Part shown: in pieces, positions 11,600 to 22,709 of the stretch
Position numbering within the stretch: position 1 is the first letter of the stretch
Layout: the number at the start of each line of letters is the position of its first letter
Assembly (NCBI GenBank): GCA_930367215.1
Contig: OV884058.1
Coordinates: 195,194,208-195,258,207, forward strand
DNA: 64,000 bases
Source: Pollenia angustigena
Lineage: Eukaryota > Arthropoda > Insecta > Diptera > Polleniidae
Direction: 5' to 3'
Program-made: the position numbers and the translations under genes
The notes under the pieces: model-generated
The model's database searches: none
Told to the model about the DNA's origin: nothing
What the model saw: only the letters and a program-made list of their open reading frames with translations

Positions 11600-12391
11600 A
11601 GTTTCTTTATTTAAGGGAAATCGATTAAAATAACGATAATTTGCGATCATGTATATTTTCCAAAAAAAAAAAACGTTTTTTTTAATGTTTTGTTCTTAAC
11701 TTGATAATTTCTTCCTCTTATTCAATGCACGTATAAGTTAAAAATTTTAATAATTCTGAACAAAATAAATTCTTAATATGAAAAGTTACTTGCTTATGTT
11801 TAAGCCGAAATAAATTATGCAACAATTCTGGAAACAGTGTAGTTATTCTAAGTTTTCTTATGTTCTATTAGAATCTAGTAATAGTTTATTGTTGATATTT
11901 CACATTGTCATTTTAAACAACACAACATTTTGTTAAGTCTTTTTAAATTTGTTTAACAAAAGACATTTGTTAAAAGAAAAATTTTTGTTTAAAATTAACA
12001 TAAGTACATTAACTTAACGGTTTCAACAAATGTTTTCTAAACTTTTATTTGCCTTATATCAGTGTGTGGCAAGTATTTGTGTTAAAAAAAAGAAAAAAGA
12101 TGCATAATTTTATTTTTATAATAACTAATAACATGGCTTATAAATAATAGTTTTTTATATGTAAAAAGCTGAGAAATAACAACAAATTATTGAGCAACTT
12201 CCTCAGAACTTAAAATTATTTCATCTAGTTTGCTTCTTAAGTCTTTTGATTTTTGTTATGTGATAACAACTGGGAAACTATAAATTTTGGATATTAAAAT
12301 CTTTATAAATTTAAAATGTTAGTTTTTTAGTTTTAAGCAAAGTTCACAATGAGAGCAACAATTTCGTTTTTTCTTCTTAAAGTATTTCATG
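11600..12391. other. AT-rich spacer
   Basis: No ORF, repeat unit or RNA gene that I can support. Confidence 0.5.
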
Positions 12392-12393
12392 TA

Positions 12394-12777
12394 TCGTTAC
12401 CTAAAAAGCAAAACGCCCTATCTAACATTTTGAAAATTTTACAGGAGACACAAATTACTATTAAAAATGCTAATCGATAAATTGTCTTAAACTGTTTATA
12501 ATTTATTTTTCTTCTATTTTTCTTGTAAAACCTACGAGCTGTTTTGATAATTGACAATGTTGCATATTATGCAAACTTTTAGTAAGGCCTTTTAGCGCGT
12601 ATCATATAATCTTTTGTAGATAGGGCCGTTTGTTTTTTGTTAATAAAATTGCTAATTTTGGTTAAAAGATTGCAAAATTTATTGTGGACATTAGTGTTAA
12701 TGCAATTCTTTAGATTTAATGAAAAAGTCGATTTATAATTTTTTGTTAGTTAGGTCCTTTTGCGTTTTAGGTAACGA
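12394..12777. mobile_element. TA-flanked inverted-repeat MITE
   Basis: The ends TCGTTACCTAAAAMGCAAAA are inverted, with TA on both sides (12392-12393, 12778-12779). The interior repeats a TAGATAGGGC-type phrase. No ORF. Confidence 0.7.
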
Positions 12778-12779
12778 TA

Positions 12780-13199
12780 TTTTCCTTTCATTTTTAGAAC
12801 TAAAATGTAACTAAAATTTTTTGGAAAATGTAACTAAAGTTGAGTCTACTTTAACTTCAGCAACAATTTGTATGACATTGTTTCTGACGTTTAAAATAAT
12901 TTTATTTTGTTTTAAATGAATATTGTAACATTTTTTTGTAAAAAAATAATAATAAATGCATAATATTGGTGTGGCTAAAATTTGCAAACGGTTTCTTAAT
13001 GCAAAATGTGTGTGGAAATTGTTGCTCTATTATAAACACCAAGTGAAAATGTTTTTTTGATTGTGAACGAAGCTTTAACAATAGCTAAATACAAAATTAA
13101 TAAACTTTATTTCCTCTTAAAAACATAAATATAAAAGTACAGATAAAATAATTATATTTTTGCTTAACTGAATTGGGAGGTTTTAAAACATTCGTATTA
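12780..13199. other. AT-rich spacer
   Basis: Nothing supportable seen. Confidence 0.45.
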
Positions 13200-13202
13200 T
13201 TA

Positions 13203-13562
13203 TGCTATGTTCACATTTGGCGTTTTAAAAGCGTTAAAGCAAAATATTGATGAAAAAGATGACATTTGATTAAGAAGCAAACACAACACACAAACTTATA
13301 TTTCTTTAAACTATTAAATAAAACATTAAGAAGAAATCGTGTTGCACACGTGAGGGGTACGTTCATGGTGGCCGATTTTACATTATACTTAGTTTGAGGT
13401 ATATTCAGAGTATTCTATGTGATTAAAGAAGTGATTTAGTTGTAATCATGTGATTAACAAATCACTTCAATGTATGGATAATCATCTAGAGATGATGTGA
13501 TTAGAGCTTAATCATGTTTGAATTTCTTAAACGCGTTTAAGAACCCAAGTGTAAACATAGCA
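13203..13562. mobile_element. TTA-flanked MITE M2 (PIF/Harbinger-like)
   Basis: Inverted ends TGCTATGTTYACAYTTGG are flanked by TTA at 13200-13202 and 13563-13565. An AATCA-type word repeats in the right half. No ORF. Confidence 0.82.
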
Positions 13563-13744
13563 TTAACAAATTTGTTTTTATAACAGTGGATCATTATGAA
13601 ATTTTTATGAAACGTGAACTTCATTTTATATGGTAGAATCTAGTGGCTAATGTATGGTAAACATGTAAAATCAATTAAAAATGTATAATCATTCAAAAAT
13701 GCAAATTTCGATCTACCAAAGGTTAAAATACAATTTGGTTTAAG

Positions 13745-13890
13745 GATTGATGTTTGACTATGACGTCAGCAGTCGTCGATGGCTGCGAGTGTAAGACGGC
13801 AAATCCTGTGAGGAGATCGAGTGGTAGCGATCGAAACATGTCAGGGTAACCAGCCGCCTGGGTTCGAATCTCAGGTCAGTCAAGAATGAA
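13745..13890 (+). ncRNA. tRNA-like / SINE relic
   Basis: A D-arm-like hairpin (GATC at 13815-13818 pairs with GATC at 13829-13832, loop GAGTGGTAGC) lies 25 nt before a T-arm (CTGGG 13858-13862, loop TTCGAAT, CTCAG 13870-13874). GGGTTCGAATC is a good Pol III B box. The acceptor and anticodon stems do not form, so it is not a functional tRNA. A tRNA-derived SINE head or a tRNA pseudogene is most likely. Confidence 0.5.
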
Positions 13891-14884
13891 TGATTATCAA
13901 TAACAACTTTAATTAATTTTCATGTTTTAATTTAATGAAAATTAAATTTGATGAATTTAAGCCTGATTAAAAATATTAAAAATTTGGATTAAAAACCATA
14001 AATAAATTAACAAAATTACCACAATACTAATTATTGTTTTTGAAAAAAAATAAAATTATTTATCTATTTCCTTTATATGTTATAAATACTAGCATTGACC
14101 TTCAACCCACTGCATAGTCTCCCAGCCCGCTTTTCTTGACTAAACTTGGAAAAAAACATCTGTTGGGCTTACAATATATTTTTATATTTTTGTTAAAATT
14201 TATGTTTTTTTTTAGATAAAAACGAACTTTTCCCAAATAACAAGTAAATTTTTGCAAAAAACTACAAAATTATATGCTACATATTTATATTCATCGTAAA
14301 TTTTGAAATGTCGGTTTCAATCTCTCACATAGTTAAAAACTAATTCTTGCTTTTTGCTTTCGTGTTCTTGTTAAGCCAAATTCGCAAAAGATCAGCATTT
14401 TTAAAGTAACAATAGCCTGGAAAAAAATGATTTTATCAGAATATGCAAAAAAAGCAAATGCTTTACTTTAACTCTAATATGATGTTAGTGTTTAGTATAG
14501 ACTCATCATGTTAGAAGTTTTCTCATGTTATAACACGGTTGTTAATGCAAATGTTTTAACAACGCTTTTATAACATCAAGTTATAACAGCAAATCATGTC
14601 AGTTGTAGACGGGCAGTAATGACGCGTTTAAATTAAACATTGTAAGCAAAAAACTGAAAAAAGCTAATAAATTTGCTTAGTTGAATCCTATATACCTCAA
14701 GTAATGTTTAAAACGTAATAAATCTAACGATGCAACCATTAGAAACTCATATTCGAAATAAATACAAGTTCAGGTATTTATTCAAATGTTTTGCTTAAAT
14801 TTTTAATACAAATTACATAATTATATTGTTTTTAATGCTTATATTGGAAAAGCAAACAAATATAAATTTATTTAGTTTAATGTG
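13891..14884. other. AT-rich spacer
   Basis: No gene seen. Short repeats of a CATGTTATAAC type lie near 14500-14600. Confidence 0.45.
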
Positions 14885-15276
14885 TAACGATGTACGTCCG
14901 ACTGGCTGGCTTGTAATCTTGTACGCAAAGTACAGGTCGCAGTTTTGAAGTTAATTTGATGAAATTTGGTATAAAGGTTCTGATTGGCACGTGGACCAAG
15001 ACTACTGAAAATGGCGAATCGGTCCATAATATCATATAGCCCCCATACAAACTGCTTTCCGGATTAGGGTCTTCGTGCCCACTATCAAACCAATTTTAAT
15101 GAAAAACATATGTAGATTTTTTAAAAAATAGGACCATGAGGGGAGATAGTGGACAATTTCTGCCTCTGCGAAACTTTCAAACGGATTTTAATGAAAATTA
15201 AAAAACATAGCCATACACTTACGAAAATTTGTTTTTAAATAATGTGGTGTAGGGCTTGATACTTTCTTACTTGTTT
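14885..15276 (+). mobile_element. DINE-type repeat fragment, second subfamily
   Basis: It matches the 3' part of the elements at 29499-30212 and 62153-64000: a GTACGTCCGACTGGCTGGC phrase, GCAAAGTACAGGTCGCA, then GTGTAGGGCTTGATACTTTC and a CTTACTTGTTT end. The 5' end is missing. Confidence 0.75.
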
Positions 15277-15872
15277 CAGTTAGGCTGGTTTTAAATCACA
15301 TTTATATTAAAAATAGTTTTAAATACAACATTCTGTTTCTCACTAAACACTTAAATGAAAATAATTTCACTTAGCTGGTACATTTAAATTCAGCTAAAGT
15401 TTCCGTTGTGTACCTATAACTTGTCACGGTGGCCCCAATATCACAAACAAACATACAACAACCACAGGCAAAGCAAAAACAGTCAATGGTTTTTTGAGAC
15501 CACCTTGTAAATAACTTCACTTTTTATGATATTCTTTATTTTTTTTTTTTTTATTGATAAAAAAATAAGACGTAAAAAAACCATATTTTACATTATATTT
15601 TTGTTTTAAATGTAAATTAAGCAACAAAGTGGATATAAAGCTAATATTTGGTCTCAATTAGGCAGAGATTTTAATTAATAATGTTTTAAAGTGAGCTTTA
15701 TTTGTTGCGCCTTAGAAGTTCTTTTTAAAGGCTTGATAAAAAAATTTTTTGATTTAATTACTATTCTTATGTAACTGCTAAAGAATGACTCATAGAAGGC
15801 CTCGCCTCTTTGGTATAAAAGATAAGATACACCTGGCACACTCGTTTCTATGAGAAGCGATAAAAGAAGTAG
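15277..15872. other. Spacer upstream of LINE
   Basis: No endonuclease domain or other ORF is readable here, so the LINE is truncated rather than frameshifted over a long distance. Confidence 0.5.
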
Positions 15873-15875
15873 TAA

Positions 15876-17668
15876 CATTTTTATGACAATCTGCAACCAA
15901 TGAATATGCCTACTGGAGAGTTTAATTTTCGATGTTTTACACGCTTAGATGTTGTTGAAGGATTTAGAAAGGTTAAATCTAACGCGACTGGCTTGGATAA
16001 TATTAATCCTAGGTTTATAAAACTTATTCTTCCTTGGATAATACAATTTATAACACATTTATTTAATACAATTATTACCACAAGCACTTTCCCAAATGAA
16101 TGGAAAATAGCAAAAATCATTCCCGTGCCTAAGACAGATAAAGAATATCGCCCTATCTCAATCCTGCCATATCTTTCTAAAGTCTTTGAACACCTAATAC
16201 AGAAACAAGTTTTTGAATATTTGAACTCAAATAATCTATTGACAGAACGCCAATCGGGCTTTAGACCAATGCACAGTTGTATAACTGCTCTTACTGATGT
16301 TGTTGAGGAAATAAGGGGTAATTTGGATAACGGAGATATTTCGTTTTTAGTCTTGCTGGATCATTCTAAAGCGTTTGATACTGTTGACCATGACATACTT
16401 TGCCTTAAACTGGTTAAAATGTTTAGATTTTCTTCTTTGGCTGTGAAATTGATGTATACCTATTTGATTAATAGGTGGCAATGCGTCTCAAATTTGGGGA
16501 CTATTTCGAAACCCCTGCGAGTTGTCAGAGGTGTCCCTCAAGGCTCGATACTTGGACCACTATTATATTCAATTTACTCCAATGATATACCAAAACAAAT
16601 TAAATATTCAAAAGTTCAAATGTACGCGGATGATATTCAAATTTACCTGAAAAGTTCCAAGTATTGTATTAACACTACAGTAAATGAACTAAATTACGAT
16701 CTAAACCAAATTTTTATCTGGGCATCGGCTAATGGATTACGCCTTAATCCTAATAAATCAAAATGTGTAATTATCACCAAAAAATCTGTTAAAATTGATG
16801 TTGAAAATAACGCAATTCTGGGAGATACTAAAATTGAAGTAGTAAACACGGTCAGAAATCTTGGAGTTGTCTTTAACAGCACACTTACCTGGTCTGACCA
16901 CATTACCCAGGCATGTGGTAGAGTGTACAGTATGCTGCGGAATTTGTGGACTGTACAGTACTTTACACCACCCAAAGTAAGACTTTTGCTGGCTAAAACT
17001 TATCTTCTACCTACACTTCTTTATGCATCGGAGATATTTTCTGGATGTAACTTAAAAGACTTCAGGAGGCTTAAAACGACATTTAATAACATTGTACGCT
17101 ATATTTATAGTCTAAAAAAATTTGAGCACGTATCTCAATACTCCTGTCGTGTGATCAACGTTAGCTTCGAAGACTATCTGAAATTAAAAAACCTTTTGTT
17201 CTTACACAAAATTATAACTACAATGAAACCAAAATATCTATTTGACCGTCTACAGTTCATGAGGTCCTCGAGAGTAAACAGCCTAGTCCAACTTCGACAT
17301 CGTGATGCAGCGTCTGAGAAACAATTTTTTATATATTCAATACGTCTCTGGAACCAACTTCCTGTATCTTTACAACATTCAACCAACGCAACTAAATTTA
17401 AAAATAACTTCAATAACATTTATAGCATTCGAAATAATTAACTTAATTTAAAATTCAAATATTTATGTACTCTAATTAAGTTTTCTATTAATTATAATTA
17501 TTGATTTAATTTTCTATTATTACTATATCTGCTAAATTATTTTATATATTAAGACACCTAAATATGTTAAAACTAACTTCTCTGATTCTAATACTCTAAT
17601 TATAAGATAATGTATCTTGTTGTATTAGAAAATCACTTAATAAATAAATAAATAAATAAAATAAAACA
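15876..17668 (+). mobile_element. 5'-truncated LINE (non-LTR retrotransposon)
   Basis: It contains the RT ORF, a 3' untranslated region of about 195 bp and a (TAAA)n tail at 17638-17667. The coding frame extends a few codons upstream of the ATG to a stop at 15873, and the residues before the ATG still look like LINE coding sequence, so the chosen start is where the truncated frame begins. No target duplication was found. A related 3' scrap lies at 47977-48490 on the other strand. Confidence 0.85.
15900..17441 (+). CDS. LINE reverse transcriptase, 513 aa, 5'-truncated
   Basis: This is the reverse transcriptase of a non-LTR retrotransposon, which copies element RNA at the nicked target. Visible RT blocks in order: RPISILP (residues 84-90), LLDHSKAFDTVDH (Asp154, the first metal ligand region), GVPQGSILGPLL (211-222), YADD (242-245, catalytic) and the C-terminal region with SIRLWNQLP near 480. 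The frame is open throughout and the catalytic residues are present. An upstream apurinic endonuclease and the gag-like ORF are absent, so it cannot be autonomous. The Jockey/CR1/I group is the most likely placement; I cannot name the clade. The ATG used is simply the first in the remaining frame. Confidence 0.9.
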   Translation: MNMPTGEFNFRCFTRLDVVEGFRKVKSNATGLDNINPRFIKLILPWIIQFITHLFNTIITTSTFPNEWKIAKIIPVPKTDKEYRPISILPYLSKVFEHLIQKQVFEYLNSNNLLTERQSGFRPMHSCITALTDVVEEIRGNLDNGDISFLVLLDHSKAFDTVDHDILCLKLVKMFRFSSLAVKLMYTYLINRWQCVSNLGTISKPLRVVRGVPQGSILGPLLYSIYSNDIPKQIKYSKVQMYADDIQIYLKSSKYCINTTVNELNYDLNQIFIWASANGLRLNPNKSKCVIITKKSVKIDVENNAILGDTKIEVVNTVRNLGVVFNSTLTWSDHITQACGRVYSMLRNLWTVQYFTPPKVRLLLAKTYLLPTLLYASEIFSGCNLKDFRRLKTTFNNIVRYIYSLKKFEHVSQYSCRVINVSFEDYLKLKNLLFLHKIITTMKPKYLFDRLQFMRSSRVNSLVQLRHRDAASEKQFFIYSIRLWNQLPVSLQHSTNATKFKNNFNNIYSIRNN

Positions 17669-17689
17669 TTTTTTGTTTTTTTTTTTTTT

Positions 17690-17921
17690 TGCACAAGCAA
17701 AAGTGTTCAGATCCCTTTACAAAAACAAAGTAACACACTTACATAATAAAATAACTTCCAAATGAAAACAATAATGTAAATCATTTTAGTTGAAGTTGAA
17801 ACGAGAAAGAGTAACATTTCGTGTTTTGTTTTTTTCGTCAAAGCGAAAGAATTCAGATCCCGTTATTAAAACAAAGTAACATAGTAGGTACATATTAAAA
17901 TACAAAATAAAAACAATAAAT
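17690..17921. repeat. Diverged tandem duplication
   Basis: A unit running from GTTCAGATCCCTTTACAAAA through AATGTAAATCATTTTAGTTG is followed by a second, diverged copy starting ATTCAGATCCCGTTATTAAA near 17850. The second copy is split by the insertion at 17922-18987 and resumes at 18988. Confidence 0.7.
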
Positions 17922-18987
17922 CGTCAGCTCAGAATTGGTTTGACCTACCGACCATTTTTAAAAAAATTGAGTTAGGTATGGGGTTTATATATTTTGAATA
18001 CCCCCTTTTTGAATCCAAAATCTGTTTCGCGAAATGTTTTGTGGTTTCTGAGATATAAAGCATTCATTCAGGACATTGCATGTTGAATTTTATGTTTTGA
18101 GGTCAAATATTAACGATAGTTAAAAAATACCAGTTGTAGAACCAAAAAGCTGAAGAGAGATATTAAATTTCCCATATTTCCCATTTTGGTACCATTTCCC
18201 CCCCTTTATAGTATCAAAAATTGCAAAATGTTTTGTAAAAAAGTACCAAAAATAGTTACGATTATCACCCCTTAAACGTTCGAATTTCGAAAAAGTACCA
18301 AACTTGTATTCGTATTTTTTTGATAAGTTTCGAATATGGTATAAACTTTATTTCTAGGTTTATTAGATCAAAAGATAGATGGGCTGACAAAAACGTACCA
18401 AAATTCAGGTTTTACCCGTTTTCACCCTAAAAGAGCCGAATTTCAAAAAAGTACCACACACCTGTCCACTTATTTTTCAAAAGAACAACGATATGTATAA
18501 CAGTTTTTTTGTATCTCCTGTAGTTTTGGAGATAAAAGGTTTCCGAATTTACCCTTTTTTACCCCCTAAACATTCGAATTTTTAAAAATCCCGTCTTAGT
18601 GGAACGATTTGGGGAGAGATCCACCTCCGGTCCAAATTTCAAGCTTCAGGCTTTTAGGCTGTACGATGATGAATGAGTCAGTCACTCACGCAATCAGTAT
18701 ACGTATGCAGCACAAAAAGCCACATTTTTTATTTTTGTTTAGAAAAGTGGCGTATGCAGCACAAAACAATATTTTTCATTTTCAAAAAAATACTTTTAAA
18801 TTCTAGCTTTATTCATGAAAGTGCGCAAAAATTTACATTTTTCTTCAAAACATATACCGGAAGCAGTGGTAAAAATATAAAAAAATTCTATCGGGTACAT
18901 TTTGAGAAATCTTCATGTAAATCTTCTTTGTCGTTTTTCTCCCCTCCGACTTTTTGGCATATGCGCCAAACCAATTCTGAGCTGACG
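17922..18987. mobile_element. Inverted-repeat element with CGTCAGCTCAGAATTGG ends
   Basis: Perfect inverted ends (CGTCAGCTCAGAATTGGTTTG type). AAAT flanks both sides and may be a 4-bp target duplication. The neighbouring copy of the host repeat gives the empty site. The interior carries several AAAAAGTACCA phrases, the same motif as in the 1-958 satellite. The open frames here are not recognisable. Confidence 0.8.
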
Positions 18988-19010
18988 AAATGTAAATCGT
19001 TTTAGTTGAT

Positions 19011-19651
19011 TTTTGTTCATTAAGGACGAAGGTACTTGTGCTTAAAAGTAAAACAAAAAATAGTTAACAAATTAAATGAAAATGTTATGTATTAATTATG
19101 TATGTATTTATTAATTAATTAATTTTGATAGCATACAAGCAGGAATTATTCTACAGGCCTCCTTAAATGACTGCAGCTGAAGGCTTTTTGATAAACCTTT
19201 ATTAAAACCCCTTCAATATGACCTTTAATCAAAGGCATTAGTACAAGAATGGTTTGAAAGGCTTTTTAAGAGCCATTAACTTAAAGGCCTTTTAAAATAC
19301 CTTTCTTAAAACCCCTTCAGGATAACCTTTTCTTTAAGGCCTTTAGACATTCATTCTCTGGAAAGCCTTCTAAGAGCCATTTATTTGAATGCCTTTAAGA
19401 AGCTCTGGCGAAAGAAAGGAAAGCGGAAGGGCTTCTCCGCAATTACAACGCGTGTAAAAAAATTGAGTATAGAATGGAGCGAGCAGGCCTTGTTCATCCA
19501 AAAGAAGGGGTACAGAGGCCTTCTAGAAGGCCTCCGTACTCCTTCTTTTTCCCGCTGCAACGTGATGGGTAGTTATATTTATATATGTTACAATGATTTT
19601 AAAAAAGGGTGTGCGTGATTTTAAAAGTTTTATTTTTACGCACTTAAGAAC
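19011..19651. repeat. Degenerate tandem repeat plus long palindrome
   Basis: Two units of about 115 bp (near 19190-19290 and 19300-19395) share ACCCCTTCARKATRACCTTT and an AAGAGCCATT phrase. They are followed by GC-richer sequence ending in the palindrome at 19501-19548. The 77-codon open frame here is not recognised. Confidence 0.6.
19501..19548. repeat. 48-bp near-perfect palindrome
   Basis: The centre GAGGCCTTCTAGAAGGCCTC (19515-19534) is perfect. The arms extend outward as AAAGAAGGGGTAC / GTACTCCTTCTTT with two mismatched pairs and no loop. Confidence 0.9.
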
Positions 19652-20046
19652 TACACTCAAAATATTATGTAGTTAAATTAAAACGAAAATTAATTTTAAA
19701 TAACTTTAAATTCATTTAAAAACGGATCATTTACATTTCATTTAAAACATATGGTTTTTACATTAATTTTTAAATTTTTTATTTATTAAACAGAATATTC
19801 CTTAAAATTTAATATTTTTTATTTTTAAAATATGCACATATTTTAACCGGCAAAAATCAAACTACATAACAAAATGAATATGAAAAAACATTATTTTTTT
19901 GTAGTTTGTTTTTTGAATAACAAACATAATTGTTAAAAAATAAAATGATTCGTAAAATAACTATATATATTTTTATTCAATTTTAACAGTACTGAAAACG
20001 AATTTAATAACCCACAATCAGTTACTGTAATAATTTTATGAGTGTA
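19652..20046. mobile_element. Word-array element P3a
   Basis: The left end TACACTCAAAATATT and the right-strand end TACACTCATAAAATTATTAC are inverted. Probably TA-flanked CACTCA termini. It abuts the related element P3b at a GAGTGTATACTCAC junction. No ORF. Confidence 0.6.
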
Positions 20047-20164
20047 TACTCACAATATTCTGTACGTAAAATTAACTGAAATTGTAATATAAGATAAAAG
20101 AAAATTAACTTATTTATAGAAAACAAAAACAAATATTAGTTTTTTATTATTGTTTTCAATATAA

Positions 20165-20210
20165 CTATGCGAAAGAAATGTTCTTGTAGACATTGTGGGC
20201 CTGGCAGTAA
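20165..20210 (+). other. Conserved core of P3b with short Cys-rich reading segment
   Basis: Beginning ATGCGAA and containing GTGGGCCTGGCAGTAAGT, this resembles 32438-32479 in P2. Read from the ATG it encodes MRKKCSCRHCGPG and then meets a GTAAGT that would make a good splice donor. It may be a relic first exon of the autonomous parent. Inference only. Confidence 0.35.
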
Positions 20211-20420
20211 GTTAAAACCCGGTCTACTTATTTTTCATTTATTTTTTAAGAAAAGTTCATTTAAAAACAAGTGAATTTTCAGTTATTTTATATAAATTAA
20301 CTGTCAAAAAATAAACAACATATTCCATAAAAAAACATAGGAATATTCAGGTTTTTTATATAAAATAACTATCAAAAAATTAACTGAATATTCCGTAAAA
20401 AGCATTTTTTTTATTTTATT

Positions 20421-20762
20421 AAATTCAGTAATTTTTGCTTACTCCACAAAAGAGCCGAAGTTCTAAAAAAAATACCAGACAGGCTCCTGTCCGCTTGTTT
20501 TTCTAATGAGATAGAGAGAGAAAGAATATTATCATTTACTTACCCCGTTACACACGTTTATTATACTTTTGTTGTACTGACAACGTTGTTTACAGAAGAA
20601 CACTCAATTATAAGACACCAGCAGGGGTGTAACCGCGTACTTCGATTCGAAAGAAATAATTTACGAGTTCGAACAATTTGTACTGTGTATTACGATTTTC
20701 GTACTATTTGTTTCGAATGAACAGAAGTTGTAAAAATTAAACCTAATAACCCTACAAAAAGA
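20421..20762. repeat. Duplicated block A (copy 1)
   Basis: Near-identical to 23466-23951 apart from the 143-bp MITE inserted in the second copy. This copy keeps the empty site CCCCGTTACACACG near 20545. Confidence 0.9.
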
Positions 20763-20763
20763 T

Positions 20764-20913
20764 TACCGGTCATTTTACAAGTTATATGGCCGGTAGTGTT
20801 GACCAATATATTGGTTAAAGTTTATATTTCCCTACAAGAATACTACCGGTCATTTTACTAGTTATATGACCGGTAGTGTGGACCGATATATTGGTTAAAG
20901 TTTCTATAAGTTT
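20764..20913. repeat. 80-bp tandem repeat, 2 copies
   Basis: Units start at 20764 and 20844. Each contains the inverted pair TACCGGTCATTTTA / ATATGRCCGGTA and a GATATATTGGTTAAAG phrase. Confidence 0.85.
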
Positions 20914-21337
20914 ATTAAGAGCAAAATGAAAAAACTAACCGAAACTCTTGTGTACATGCGATTTTGCTTCTCTTTCTTACTGATGAATTCCACTCGACTA
21001 CGGAACGTATATCTGTTCTGCATTCTGCTGCTTTTAATAAGTCAATGATAAACTAAATAATGGTTAACGCTAACTAGTTGCTCATAACGTAGATATTATA
21101 TAGCAATAACTAGTTATTCATAACGTAAATATTGGTTAGTACGAACCTTTATAAAATAATACATTTTTTTATTTCAAATGAAATTTATTATTAAAAAAAT
21201 TATAATCCAAATAATAGTCAGGAAATTGGACTTCAGAAAAGTAAGTACCACGCATCGTTATTTCTGTGGCTGCTTGATAACGTTCCACTTCTTGCGTGGG
21301 TCTGGAAATGAAGGTAAACGTGCGTGTGACCAATTTA
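20914..21337. other. Spacer with short direct repeat
   Basis: AACTAGTTRYTCATAACGTA occurs twice (about 21072 and 21107). Otherwise nothing supportable. Confidence 0.5.
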
Positions 21338-21343
21338 TTTATT
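21338..21343 (-). promoter_or_regulatory. Candidate polyadenylation signal AATAAA
   Basis: Minus-strand AATAAATAAA, about 45 nt after the stop of the Gly-rich frame. Confidence 0.35.
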
Positions 21344-21387
21344 GTAGATATTGTGACCAAAAAATCAAATGCATTCTTGAAAAGTCA

Positions 21388-21651
21388 TCAGGATCTTATA
21401 TGATGTATTCCTTTATTACCACCAACAAATCTTGAACGATTGTCCTGGCCAAAACCACCACCCGAATGACCGCTACCTGTTGGACGACCACTCCTTTCAA
21501 AACGACCGCTTTGAGCATGACCTGTGTTTTTTCCAGAGAATACACCACCGCTTCCTCTGCAGCCGCCATCAGTGCGTCCTCCTTTACCACTGGCATTCTG
21601 ATTACCGCTGTTTGGCGGTGCCACTTTTTCTTCAAGACATTTTTTTAGCTC
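21388..21651 (-). pseudogene. Gly/Ser/Arg-rich C-terminal exon or retrocopy fragment
   Basis: An open minus frame reads through KKCLEEKVAPPNSGNQ into a low-complexity Gly/Ser/Arg/Asn tail (GSGGVFSG, SGRFERSGRP, GHSGGGFGQDNRSRF) and ends at a stop at 21388. Two overlapping AATAAA signals follow about 45 nt later. Such RGG-like tails occur in RNA-binding proteins, but I do not recognise the family. Upstream on the minus strand a TTAAAGTAG just before the frame could be a weak splice acceptor, which would make this a terminal exon. A truncated retrocopy is the alternative. It sits in repeat-rich DNA, and no partner exon was found. Confidence 0.33.
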
Positions 21652-21660
21652 TCTACTTTA

Positions 21661-22709
21661 ATATGCAATATAGTTACAAATTATATAATTTTTTTTCTTT
21701 AACACCGATGGTAAATATTTAATTAAAGCAATTCACAAATTTTAACAAGCGTATGACAAAAATATATTACAAATTTGGCATTTTTTAGGAAGTGTTTTTA
21801 GTTTTCTACTCCAACACACATGTTAGAGAAGAAACACTAATGTAAAATTGTTGCAAGTGTGTTAGTAATTTTTTTAGTTTTGATTATGCATTTCTTGTAG
21901 GGAATATTATAATTGATATAAAATAAATATTTACTAAAGTTATTATGGTAAATATTTTAATATTTGAAGACTATTTTAAAAAAAATTTAAAAAAAAAATT
22001 CCATTTGGGCAAATCCCAGAAACAGTCCACCAACCAAAAATTTTTCAAATGAATTGTTTTTTTAATGGAATATAAGTCTAGATATATAATTTCAGTTTTA
22101 TATTAAAAAATATGTATTTCAATGATCATTAATGCAATAATTTTTAACAAATCCTACCCCACTGCTGATTTATTAATGTTATACGTCAATTTAGCACTAG
22201 GTGTGATCCCGAACTCAACTTTGGGAGCCCGCGGGATCCCAATCTTACCGAAAACTGTTCCCGTACTCAAAGTTTGGTAAAGTGAGAGAGCTTTTAAGAG
22301 AAAAATATTCTTCTTCTCGCACGAAGTAGCCCGTACTTTTTCTTTGGGCTGATTGGGAAAATTGTTAAACAATCAGCTGTGACAAAAAATAAACAATAAA
22401 AACTACAAACAAGTATTACCAAAAGAAATAAAATTAAAAATATTAATAAAATAAACAAAAGAAAATGTTAAAAAATGTAGGTACATGTTTTAATTTTACT
22501 TTTGTACATGCTAACGTGTCATTTATGAATTTTTTTTAACGTTTTCATTGTAACGTTTGCTTTTGGGGTAAAAATTTGGTTTTTATTGTTCCCGTACTTT
22601 TGTACATTTTTGTCTATTAGTGATTTTTGTGCTTAAAATAGCACTTACAGCAGACTTATCAAAATATAAATTTCGTTCAAAAAAAGTTGATATTCATTAG
22701 TTAAGAAAT
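21661..22709. other. Spacer inside P3b
   Basis: AT-rich, no gene recognised. The stretch 22190-22350 is richer in GC (GGGAGCCCGCGGGATCCC type) and may be an unidentified repeat. Confidence 0.4.

Noticed and set aside
15675..15896. 73-codon minus ORF before the LINE
   Set aside because: No recognisable domain; adjacent to the truncation point and likely chance.
16694..17419. Minus-strand ORFs opposite the reverse transcriptase
   Set aside because: Shadows of the LINE coding strand.
18609..19005. ORFs of 65 and 110 codons as genes
   Set aside because: Inside an inverted-repeat element, low-complexity, overlapping frames with no recognised motif.
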